Of a stretch of 6,521 bases of DNA, positions 1 to 5,187 are shown piece after piece. A program made the position numbers and the translations under genes. The stretch's first letter is position 1. Each line of letters begins with the position of its first letter. Origin of the DNA: Candidatus Bathyarchaeota archaeon (lineage in GTDB: Archaea > Thermoproteota > Bathyarchaeia > Bathyarchaeales > DTEX01); contig PIYJ01000074.1 in the NCBI GenBank assembly GCA_003601725.1, positions 1 through 6,521 on the forward strand, in the 5' to 3' direction. The notes under the pieces were generated by a model. The model was not told where the DNA came from. It worked only from the letters and a program-made list of their open reading frames with translations, and searched no databases.

Positions 1-66
1 CCTTCAGTAACCAGAGTTGTCTATGATATTACTCATAAACCGCCCGCAACTATAGAATGGGAATAA
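1..66 (+). CDS. guaA: GMP synthase (glutamine-hydrolysing), C-terminal end only
   Basis: The window opens inside a gene. Reading from base 1 gives 21 residues ending RVVYDITHKPPATIEWE and a TAA stop at 64-66. This is the highly conserved C-terminus of the ATP-pyrophosphatase/dimerisation part of GMP synthase, which aminates XMP to GMP in the cytoplasm, the last step of guanine nucleotide synthesis. In many archaea the amidotransferase and synthetase parts are separate proteins; the piece seen belongs to the synthetase part, and whether an amidotransferase domain is fused upstream cannot be seen. The assignment rests on a short but very characteristic tail (RVVYDIT-KPP-TIEWE). Confidence 0.88.
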   Translation, partial: PSVTRVVYDITHKPPATIEWE

Positions 67-105
67 ACAATCATTTTACGGAGCAAACATTAAAAGATCC
101 ATTCC

Positions 106-124
106 CTCGTAGAGACGAGATTTT
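106..124 (+). terminator. possible guaA terminator: small hairpin plus T4
   Basis: CTCGT (106-110) and ACGAG (115-119) form a perfect 5-bp stem with a 4-base loop, followed by A and TTTT at 121-124. It sits 40 bases after the guaA stop. The stem is short and the T run overlaps the TATA-like box of the next gene, so a terminator role is only possible. Confidence 0.25.
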
Positions 125-129
125 AAATA
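121..129 (+). promoter_or_regulatory. TATA-like box upstream of the peroxiredoxin gene
   Basis: TTTTAAATA matches the archaeal TATA box pattern (TTTAWATA-like), with purines (GACGAGA) just upstream where a BRE would lie. A start site about 25 bases downstream would give a leader of roughly 40 bases to the TTG start at 194. This is a pattern match only. Confidence 0.35.
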
Positions 130-181
130 ACTGAGAGGCGACCAGTCGGAAAAGTTATTATCCGAAGGGTCTAACAACAAA

Positions 182-187
182 AAGGTG
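182..187 (+). promoter_or_regulatory. ribosome binding site favouring the TTG start at 194
   Basis: AAGGTG complements the archaeal 16S rRNA tail (anti-SD CACCUCC) and lies 6 bases before TTG 194. The longer reading would use GTG 185-187 itself as start, placing the start codon inside this site and leaving no good site of its own. Confidence 0.45.
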
Positions 188-193
188 TTTTCT

Positions 194-709
194 TTGGTTG
201 ATGTGGGGGAGGAAGCTCCGGATTTTACCCTTCCATCGGACAGTGGAGATACCGTCTCATTAAGAGACTTTAGAGGGAAAAAAGGGCGTCTTGTATTTCT
301 ATCCGAAAGACGGACATCCGGAGGTACCCGTGAAGCTAAGGAGTTCAGAGACTTATTTGATGAGTTCAAAAAAGAAAACGCGGTGATCTTGGGGGTCAGC
401 AAAGACAGCGTAGAGTCTCATAGAAGATTTAAGGAAAAACATAATCTGCCCTTCATATTGCTGAGTGATACGGAGGCGAAGGTTCTCAAGTTATACGGCG
501 TCTGGAATGAGAGACACATGTATGGAAGAGGGTTCATGGGAACCGAGCGTACAACCTTCCTAATAGACGAGAATGGAATTGTAAGGAAAGTCTATAGGAA
601 AGTAAAGGTTAAGGGACATGTTGAAGATTGCCTTTTAGACTTGAGACACACAGCTAGTCATGAAGATTCCCGGTTCTCACTTCAAAAATTCCGGTACGTT
701 TGGTCTTAA
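194..709 (+). CDS. bcp: PrxQ/BCP-type peroxiredoxin with disrupted peroxidatic loop
   Basis: Thioredoxin-fold peroxiredoxin of the BCP/PrxQ class, which reduces peroxides in the cytoplasm through a peroxidatic Cys. Family features seen: N-terminal VDVGEEAPDFTLPSDSG, EFRDLFDEF after the active-site loop, LLSDTEAKVLKLYGV, and the conserved Arg of ERTTFLID (R119). The start at TTG 194 gives the usual BCP N-terminus and has a well-spaced AAGGTG; GTG 185 adds three residues. The expected loop FYPKD-TPGCT instead reads FLSERRTSGGT, so the peroxidatic Cys is Gly44 (bases 323-325) and the PrxQ resolving position is Lys49, as in 1-Cys members. Frame +1 over 285-314 spells the missing family motif GVLYFYPKDG, pointing to two compensating indels. 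The only Cys is C146, near the C-terminus. About 20 extra residues (RHTASHEDS...) follow the usual end. As read the protein should be inactive as a peroxidase. Confidence 0.85.
   Translation: MVDVGEEAPDFTLPSDSGDTVSLRDFRGKKGRLVFLSERRTSGGTREAKEFRDLFDEFKKENAVILGVSKDSVESHRRFKEKHNLPFILLSDTEAKVLKLYGVWNERHMYGRGFMGTERTTFLIDENGIVRKVYRKVKVKGHVEDCLLDLRHTASHEDSRFSLQKFRYVWS
278..326 (+). other. apparent +1/-1 frameshift pair inside the peroxiredoxin gene
   Basis: The surrounding gene reads in the frame of base 194, but bases 285-314 read one base later give GVLYFYPKDG, the family sequence expected exactly here. The first shift falls in the run G3-A6-G3 (275-286), where one extra base would be enough. The frame is regained somewhere between 312 and 326; one base added before base 324 would turn the following codons into PECTREAKEF with a Cys codon TGT. 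The exact second position is not determined. Confidence 0.7.
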
Positions 710-794
710 AGAGCGATGTTAAATTCCAAGATGAATGAAGAAGAGAGAAATAAAGCCCATTAGATTGAACAAGATGCAGGGGTCCGAAAAAATT

Positions 795-819
795 TAGTAA
801 ACTATAGTCAACTATACTA
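795..819 (+). repeat. small inverted/direct repeats upstream of the propeller gene
   Basis: ACTATAGT (801-808) is a perfect 8-bp palindrome, ACTATA recurs at 811-816, and TAGTA (795-799) is mirrored by TACTA (815-819). The cluster ends 12 bases before the ATG at 832. It could be an operator or part of a promoter, but AT-rich sequence makes such matches cheap. Confidence 0.25.
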
Positions 820-820
820 C

Positions 821-824
821 GGTG
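821..824 (+). promoter_or_regulatory. ribosome binding site GGTG deciding the ATG start at 832
   Basis: GGTG lies 7 bases before ATG 832. The adjacent in-frame GTG at 829 would sit only 4 bases away, and the in-frame ATG at 844 has no site upstream, so 832 is preferred. Confidence 0.4.
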
Positions 825-831
825 CTTCGTG

Positions 832-1860
832 ATGTCAAAATACATGTCAAAAGGATACTCGTTCTGGCAAGGGCTTCCCCCGCCCCAATACATTTTCAAA
901 AACCTTCGATTTATAGGCGTAGCACTTGAACCTCCCGACTGGAAGCCCGGATCGTGGTGTGGAGCTGGTAAAGCCATCGTGGACTATGAGAATGAAGAGT
1001 ACCTTCTGACTTCTAGGCCGCGGAAGATGGAGGGAGGAGTCAGAGGCTATGCAGCTGAGATTTATCGATCAAAGGATGGGGTGAGATTCGATTTAGTCTC
1101 TAGAATAACCAAGGAGGAAGTCGCTGAAAAAAGTGGAACAAAAATTTGGAGTATAGAGGGAAATCAGCTCCTTAAGGATCCGTTGACGGGCAACTGGCAT
1201 TTCTACCTGTCCGTCGATACGGGACCTGAATATGTTGTGGGCGGAGTCTTCTGGGATACCATGTTGTTTGTATCTGACGACCTTAAAGGACCATGGAAGT
1301 ACAAGGGATTCGCTATAAGACGAGGGCACGGACGGGTCTTCGACTCAGTTCAAGCCAGAAACGCAACGATAGACATAATCGACGGGCAATGGATGGCCAT
1401 CTACAGAGCTGTAGATCTCGATTGGAGATATAGAATGGGATTGGCGATAAGTGCAGATGGGATTTCGTGGGAAAAGAAGGGCGCCTTTACGGTTGATGGA
1501 ACATCGGAGCATACGCATTTCGCAACGATGGGAACGATCTTCGCCGGTTCCTTAGGCCCTATTCTCATGGGGCTAACTTGGCGTAATCAGCAGGGTAGAA
1601 TCGTAGTTGACTTTACAGCCTACCGAGTTGACGATGTGAACGTGAATCTCCAAACGATATTCCGCGCTCCTTGGCTAGCTAGATCAAAATATGAGGACAA
1701 GGAGAGACCGACATATGGACACTACTGTAGCCTCGTACATGACCGGCTTAAAAACCGGATATTACTCTATCTCTCAGCTGTTGATCCACGTCCAGAAACA
1801 AAGAAGCATGGGTGGACTGAAGTCTGCGTGAGACAACTAGTCTATGAATGTCCCCTCTAA
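832..1860 (+). CDS. beta-propeller glycoside hydrolase-like protein (GH43/GH130/GH32-type fold)
   Basis: This 342-residue protein carries the repeated blade signatures of five-bladed beta-propeller sugar hydrolases and phosphorylases: YRSKDGVRFDLVSR (78-91), LFVSDDLKGPWKYKGF (145-160) and LAISADGISWEKKG (204-217), each a strand plus 'S-x-D' turn. Other landmarks are SWCGAGKAIVDYENEEYLLTSRPR-like sequence in 41-64, W106-SIEG, and FDSVQARNATIDIIDGQW (170-187), which resembles the 'D-x-x-x-x-RN-x-x' blade of these families. No signal peptide or membrane segment is seen, so it probably acts in the cytoplasm on an oligosaccharide. The catalytic acids cannot be assigned without an alignment, and no sugar transporter or kinase lies beside it, so substrate and even enzymatic activity are open. 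The first codons contain a near-duplicate 12-base unit (832-843, 844-855). The gene is flanked by 122 and 322 bases of non-coding sequence, so it looks like its own unit. Confidence 0.72.
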   Translation: MSKYMSKGYSFWQGLPPPQYIFKNLRFIGVALEPPDWKPGSWCGAGKAIVDYENEEYLLTSRPRKMEGGVRGYAAEIYRSKDGVRFDLVSRITKEEVAEKSGTKIWSIEGNQLLKDPLTGNWHFYLSVDTGPEYVVGGVFWDTMLFVSDDLKGPWKYKGFAIRRGHGRVFDSVQARNATIDIIDGQWMAIYRAVDLDWRYRMGLAISADGISWEKKGAFTVDGTSEHTHFATMGTIFAGSLGPILMGLTWRNQQGRIVVDFTAYRVDDVNVNLQTIFRAPWLARSKYEDKERPTYGHYCSLVHDRLKNRILLYLSAVDPRPETKKHGWTEVCVRQLVYECPL

Positions 1861-1944
1861 ACGCCGAAAGAGATCTATAAAAGGAAGACCTGGAGATCCG
1901 CTATATATTCAGCAAGTTAATGTTAAGCAGTCACACCATATTCG

Positions 1945-1953
1945 TATATAAAG
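1945..1953 (+). promoter_or_regulatory. strong TATA-like box, target unclear
   Basis: TATATAAAG is a good archaeal TATA match, followed by TTTAA. Initiation would be expected near 1975-1980, beside ATG 1978 that opens only an 8-codon frame. The transcript would either stop at the T6 tract 2011-2016 or read on to serA as a leader of about 200 bases. Confidence 0.35.
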
Positions 1954-2010
1954 TATTTAAAGAAAAAATTCCGTGGTATGAAAAGAAAACTAAACATCTT
2001 CTAACTTGCC

Positions 2011-2017
2011 TTTTTTC
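2011..2017 (+). terminator. T-rich archaeal-type terminator
   Basis: TTTTTTC follows CTAACTTGCC, with no stem-loop, as in archaeal intrinsic terminators. It is 150 bases after the propeller gene stop. The 10-mer TTTTTCTAAA (2012-2021) occurs again at 4474-4483 after the LarA-like gene. Confidence 0.35.
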
Positions 2018-2136
2018 TAAAGATGATCAAAGCCTCCTTTCTTCATTCAATCTTTGTAATGAAACTTCAGTAAAAAGAATATTCCATTAACCGTCGCATC
2101 GATAAGCTTCTCGAAGATGTGATGATGGTCTTTGAC

Positions 2137-2151
2137 ACAAAAACGTTAAAT
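2137..2151 (+). promoter_or_regulatory. putative serA promoter region with shared motif ACAAAAACGTT
   Basis: ACAAAAACGTT (2137-2147) runs into AAAT (2148-2151), giving a TATA-like GTTAAAT about 32 bases before the ATG at 2183; initiation would leave a very short leader. The same 11-mer lies at 4488-4498, 24 bases before the acetyltransferase start. Confidence 0.3.
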
Positions 2152-2182
2152 CAGTTTCCCACTCAAGATATGGAAGATCAAG

Positions 2183-3118
2183 ATGTCTACTGTTAGAATT
2201 TTAATCTGCGACCCCATCGATCCTGAGGGTATTGAGAAGCTGAAAAAGGCCAGTTTTAATGTTGCCTTTTTAATGCGGAGAGAGATGCTTAAAAAAGAGA
2301 TTCAAGATTGTGATGTTCTGATCGTTAGGAGTAGAACCAAGGTTACACGTGAGATTATTGAATCTGGAAAGCATCTTAAATTGATAGCTCGAGCTGGATC
2401 CGGACTTGACAATATCGATTTAAAGGCCGCCGAAGAAAAGGGGATCGCCGTTATAAATACGCCGGAGGCCTCAGCGGATTCAGTCGCTGAATTAACAATC
2501 GGCCTTATGGTTGCCTTAGCTCGCAAGATGATTCTCGCTGATTCCTCAATGAAGCAGGGGAAATGGCTCAAAAAAGAGCTAATGGGCTTTTTATTAAAAG
2601 GCAAAAAACTAGGACTGATCGGATTGGGAAACATTGGTTTAAGAGTCGCTAGGATCGCGAAGGCGATGGGAATGAAGATCCTCGTAACGAAGCGGGTTCC
2701 GCCTTCCCCCGAGTTGCTGAAGAGCCTTGAGGCTGAGTTTCTTCCGTTAGATGAACTGCTGAGGCAAAGCGACATAGTCTCTATTCACGTTCCATTGTCT
2801 AAAGAAACGAGAAACATGATAGATGCCGAGGAAATCGGCAAGATGAAAGACGGAGCCTTCTTGATTAACACGTCGAGAGGGGAAATAGTCAACGAGAAAG
2901 CGCTTCTTAACGCGTTAAGATCTGGAAAGCTAGGAGGCGCAGCTCTTGATGTATATTCAGTTGAGCCTCCAGAGAATTTGGAGCTGATTAAGCGGCCAAA
3001 CGTGATTTGTACCCCTCATATCGGCGCTCAGACGGTTGAAGCTCAAAGGGAAGCATCAATAAGGCTTGCCGAAAAGATAATTCGATTTCTTCACGGCTCA
3101 AAATCTAACTCTTCTTAG
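2183..3118 (+). CDS. serA: D-3-phosphoglycerate dehydrogenase, short form (D-2-hydroxyacid dehydrogenase family)
   Basis: 311-residue D-isomer-specific 2-hydroxyacid dehydrogenase. The best-fitting role is oxidation of 3-phosphoglycerate to phosphohydroxypyruvate, the first step of serine synthesis, in the cytoplasm. Typical phosphoglycerate dehydrogenase motifs are present: IVRSRTKVT (47-55), RAGSGLDNID (70-79), NTPEASADSVAELTIG (92-107), the Rossmann loop G147-L-G-N-I-G152, and catalytic R232 (NTSRG), E261 (DVYSVEP) and H279 (TPHIGA). It ends shortly after the catalytic core, with no C-terminal ACT or ASB domain, so serine feedback is not expected. After the second Rossmann strand, where NAD-dependent members usually carry Asp, this protein has T169-K170-R171, which suggests NADP(H) use. 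The start ATG has GGAA about 8 bases upstream and no better alternative. The LarA-like gene begins 57 bases later. A different 2-hydroxyacid substrate is possible. Confidence 0.85.
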   Translation: MSTVRILICDPIDPEGIEKLKKASFNVAFLMRREMLKKEIQDCDVLIVRSRTKVTREIIESGKHLKLIARAGSGLDNIDLKAAEEKGIAVINTPEASADSVAELTIGLMVALARKMILADSSMKQGKWLKKELMGFLLKGKKLGLIGLGNIGLRVARIAKAMGMKILVTKRVPPSPELLKSLEAEFLPLDELLRQSDIVSIHVPLSKETRNMIDAEEIGKMKDGAFLINTSRGEIVNEKALLNALRSGKLGGAALDVYSVEPPENLELIKRPNVICTPHIGAQTVEAQREASIRLAEKIIRFLHGSKSNSS

Positions 3119-3160
3119 ATATGCTTAAATTGTTTCCACAGGAAAGACAAGAAACGATAG

Positions 3161-3168
3161 AAGGAGTG
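3161..3168 (+). promoter_or_regulatory. strong ribosome binding site for the GTG start at 3176
   Basis: AAGGAGTG, with a GGAG core, lies 7 bases before GTG 3176 and fixes this non-ATG start; no nearby in-frame ATG exists. Confidence 0.6.
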
Positions 3169-3175
3169 CCTTTTA

Positions 3176-4435
3176 GTGGTTGAAGTCTGGCTTCCATACG
3201 GGAACACCGAAGTCTGTGTGAGAATTCCAACCGGTAATCTACTTGATATAATAGAACCCAAGAAGGTTGATGCAGCTCAAAACCCCCAAGATGAGATCAA
3301 AAAGGCATTACAGAACCCTTCTGGAGATACTCGTATAGCAGAAATGGTGAAACCAGGGGCGAAGATAGCTATTGTTCTAAAGGATTCCGGCGCTTCAACA
3401 AATCGAATGTTGATCTCTGCAATAATGGAGGAGCTAAACTCGGCTGGCGTGAGAAATGAAGATGTCACAGTTATCATCGCATACGATCCCTTCAGAACCG
3501 TTTCATCAAAGCAAGAGTTTCCGATGCCCGATACAGAACCCACGGCAAGATTAAGGGTGATCCAGCATAGATGTGAGGCCGATGAACAAGTATATGTGGG
3601 AAAGACTTCGCGTGGAATCGAGATTTCCCTGAATAAACTGTTCACAGAGGCAGACGTAAAGATTCTAGCGGGCTCCGTTGAGCCGCATCCGATTGCTGGC
3701 TACAGTGGTGGACGTGAAATGATCCTACCGGGAGTGGCAAGCTTAAGTTCTATTGAGAAGGCATTCCAGATGGGAATGGATAGGATGGCTAAAAGGGGGA
3801 ATCTGAAGGATAACCCTGTTCATGAAGAGATGGTTGAAGCAGCTGATCTTGCTCAGGTTGACTTTACCTTAAATATTGTAAGGGACAGTGAATTCAACGT
3901 TGTAAAGGCGTTCGCAGGCGATGTTGATAAGGCATTTGAGGAATCAGTTAAACTTGCAGAGGAGATATACAAGGTCCCCGTTGAGAATCGGGCTGACATG
4001 GTCTTTATAAGCCCAGGAGGCTCAATCTTCGACGCAACTCTTCAAGAGGCTATTACCTGTTTAGATAGCATCTCAGAAGTAGCGAAAAAAGGAAAGCCAA
4101 TCGCTTTGGTTGCTGAATGCGCTTCGGGTTATGGTGATAAGGAATTTCTGGAAGCAGCATCCAAGTTTAGCAATCCGAAAGATTTGAGGAAGTATCTGAA
4201 AAGGAAATTCAGCATTCCGGGGCTTATGGCTTACCGATTAATGAATCTTCTTCAACAGGCTAATATAGTGGCGGTCTCAGTGATGCCAGAGTATTATATC
4301 TCCCGAGTCTTTAAGATGAAGACTGCGAGAACGGCTAATGAAGCTTATCGTCTGCTTGTAGATGCCGCTGGCAGCAGAGGGAAAGTCTCTTTTATTCCTC
4401 ATGGAAGTTTAACTGTTCCTTTCATGAAGCCTTAA
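3176..4435 (+). CDS. LarA-family (DUF2088) protein lacking lactate-racemase catalytic residues
   Basis: 419 residues, the usual LarA length, with both LarA domains recognisable: an N-terminal part with KDSGAS (69-74), the landmark GSVEPHPIAGYSGGREMILPG (166-186), and a C-terminal part with ISPGGSIFDATLQEA (278-292). LarA is the nickel-pincer-nucleotide lactate racemase, and relatives epimerise other 2-hydroxyacids. From what I recall of Lactiplantibacillus plantarum LarA, only the metal-ligand His of EPHP (H171) is kept. The Arg of D-x-x-R is A73, the His of GTHRP is replaced by YDPFR (103-107), the Lys that tethers the cofactor (SGG-x-K) is E181, the next His is AFQ (196-198), and the YQA-x-K motif reads QEA-I-T. 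No neighbouring frame restores these residues. It is therefore probably not a lactate racemase; a different reaction, a non-covalent cofactor or a non-catalytic role is open. No larB, larC or larE is in view. Confidence 0.8.
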   Translation: MVEVWLPYGNTEVCVRIPTGNLLDIIEPKKVDAAQNPQDEIKKALQNPSGDTRIAEMVKPGAKIAIVLKDSGASTNRMLISAIMEELNSAGVRNEDVTVIIAYDPFRTVSSKQEFPMPDTEPTARLRVIQHRCEADEQVYVGKTSRGIEISLNKLFTEADVKILAGSVEPHPIAGYSGGREMILPGVASLSSIEKAFQMGMDRMAKRGNLKDNPVHEEMVEAADLAQVDFTLNIVRDSEFNVVKAFAGDVDKAFEESVKLAEEIYKVPVENRADMVFISPGGSIFDATLQEAITCLDSISEVAKKGKPIALVAECASGYGDKEFLEAASKFSNPKDLRKYLKRKFSIPGLMAYRLMNLLQQANIVAVSVMPEYYISRVFKMKTARTANEAYRLLVDAAGSRGKVSFIPHGSLTVPFMKP

Positions 4436-4473
4436 TTTACTGTTTACGAGAAAGAGATAAATTCTTCTAGACA

Positions 4474-4478
4474 TTTTT
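4474..4478 (+). terminator. T-rich archaeal-type terminator after the LarA-like gene
   Basis: TTTTT, 38 bases after the stop, inside TTTTTCTAAA, a 10-mer identical to that at 2012-2021. No stem-loop precedes it. Confidence 0.35.
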
Positions 4479-4487
4479 CTAAATGCG

Positions 4488-4498
4488 ACAAAAACGTT
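4488..4498 (+). promoter_or_regulatory. second copy of ACAAAAACGTT, upstream of the acetyltransferase
   Basis: Identical 11-mer to 2137-2147, here ending 24 bases before the TTG start. The flanks also agree in part (GAC/GCG before, an A-rich stretch after). It could be a shared regulatory site or a chance A-rich match. Confidence 0.25.
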
Positions 4499-4522
4499 CA
4501 ATAAGAAAAAAAGGGTTCAGAC

Positions 4523-5014
4523 TTGGATCCCTCATACAATCTCAGGAAGTTTGAGCCGAAAGATCTCCATCAAGTGATGAGTATAAATCGGAGATGCTTG
4601 CCGGAGAATTACTCTGAAAGCTTCTTTATAAGTCTCTACAAGAATTTCCCGGAGACTTTCATCGTGGCTGAGAAGGATGGAACAGTAGTCGGCTACATAA
4701 TGTGTAGAATAGAGAGCGGCTTCTCAAGCATAGGCTTTTCACCGTTCAGTCTCTCAAAAAAGGGGCATATAATCTCGATTGCCGTTCTCCCAGAGCATCA
4801 GAGGAAGGGTTTAGGGCGGGCATTGATTGAAAAAGCCTTAGAGACCATGACGAAATTTTATAATGCTAAGATCTGCTATCTAGAGGTTCGCGTGAGCAAC
4901 GAGCCTGCGATAAGATTGTATAAGAAAGTTGGTTTTGAGATTCAGAGGACGATCAGAGGATATTACGCTGATGGAGAAAACGCGTATATAATGAGCAGAA
5001 GAATTCAAAGCTGA
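4523..5014 (+). CDS. rimI: archaeal RimI/Ard1-type N-alpha-acetyltransferase (GNAT)
   Basis: 163-residue GNAT enzyme that transfers acetyl from acetyl-CoA to protein N-termini in the cytoplasm, matching the archaeal Ard1/Nat group. Seen in order: LRKFEPKDLHQVMSIN (7-22), the substrate-site signature RCLPENYSESFF (24-35) with E28 in LPENY, the beta4 strand IISIAVLP (83-90), the acetyl-CoA pyrophosphate loop H92-QRKGLG-R99 (Q/R-x-x-G-x-G), LEVRVSNEPAIRLYKKVGF (120-138), and GYYADGENAYIM (146-157). Length is normal for the family. The TTG start is supported by AAGGG at 4511-4515, 7 bases upstream, and by the family N-terminus; no in-frame ATG or GTG lies just upstream. The gene stands alone between T-rich tracts. 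Substrate breadth cannot be read from sequence, but archaeal members usually act on several N-terminal residues. Confidence 0.9.
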   Translation: MDPSYNLRKFEPKDLHQVMSINRRCLPENYSESFFISLYKNFPETFIVAEKDGTVVGYIMCRIESGFSSIGFSPFSLSKKGHIISIAVLPEHQRKGLGRALIEKALETMTKFYNAKICYLEVRVSNEPAIRLYKKVGFEIQRTIRGYYADGENAYIMSRRIQS

Positions 5015-5037
5015 GACGCTTCTTTTGTATGGTCTCA

Positions 5038-5043
5038 TTTTTT
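5038..5043 (+). terminator. T6 terminator after the acetyltransferase
   Basis: TTTTTT 24 bases after the stop codon, preceded by TTTT at 5023-5026, without a stem. Fits archaeal U-tract termination. Confidence 0.4.
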
Positions 5044-5071
5044 AATCAGGGACTGCTTGAGCGTTAAAAAA

Positions 5072-5098
5072 TTTATAAATTTTATAAAATTTATTAAG
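5072..5098 (+). promoter_or_regulatory. tandem TATA-like 9-mers forming a 20-bp palindrome, upstream of the flavoprotein
   Basis: Three head-to-tail 9-mers, TTTATAAAT (5072-5080), TTTATAAAA (5081-5089) and TTTATTAAG (5090-5098), each resemble an archaeal TATA box. The stretch ATAAATTTTATAAAATTTAT (5075-5094) is a perfect 20-bp palindrome. Initiation about 25 bases downstream of either box would give a leader of roughly 75-90 bases. The palindrome around the TATA box would suit a repressor that blocks TBP. Confidence 0.5.
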
Positions 5099-5187
5099 AA
5101 AAACCGTCTTGTTGAGATATCGCCCTCTTAGAAGATGTTATATGGCGGAATCGATGTATGATTTAGAAATAACGAGAGGCACCTCAG

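Larger units (their letters stand above)
1861..2182. other. 322-base AT-rich intergenic region without a gene
   Basis: No convincing coding frame, tRNA or repeat array is present on either strand. It holds several TATA-like stretches (CTATAAAA 1875-1882, TATATATT near 1902-1909, TATATAAAG 1945-1953), a T6 tract at 2011-2016, a possible weak stem CGCAT/ATGTG (2095-2099 with 2117-2121), and a motif at 2137-2147 that recurs upstream of the acetyltransferase gene. The longest sensible reading after the 1945 TATA is only 8 codons from ATG 1978. Confidence 0.6.

Noticed and set aside
185..193. GTG 185 as the peroxiredoxin start
   Set aside because: The AAGGTG ribosome site overlaps this codon and fits TTG 194 with 6-base spacing, which also gives the usual family N-terminus. 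It remains possible, adding only three residues.
76..402. Minus-strand open frame over the start of the peroxiredoxin
   Set aside because: Most of it is antisense to a recognised family protein; composition is Ser/Leu-rich without domain features.
654..977. Minus-strand open frame across the gap between the peroxiredoxin and propeller genes
   Set aside because: It overlaps the ends of both plus-strand genes and shows no motif or ribosome site; it does not fill the gap convincingly.
2095..2121. Stem CGCAT/ATGTG with inner CTTC/GAAG as a riboswitch or attenuator before serA
   Set aside because: The stem is short with one G-T pair and an over-tight inner loop; no known riboswitch core is visible.
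2119..2160. GTGATGA (2119-2125) as a box C of a C/D small RNA
   Set aside because: No CTGA box D follows within the non-coding stretch and no flanking terminal stem is seen.
2302..2775. Long open frame on the minus strand within serA
   Set aside because: It is the antisense shadow of a clear dehydrogenase gene; the product is Ser/Ile/Phe-rich with no recognisable motif.
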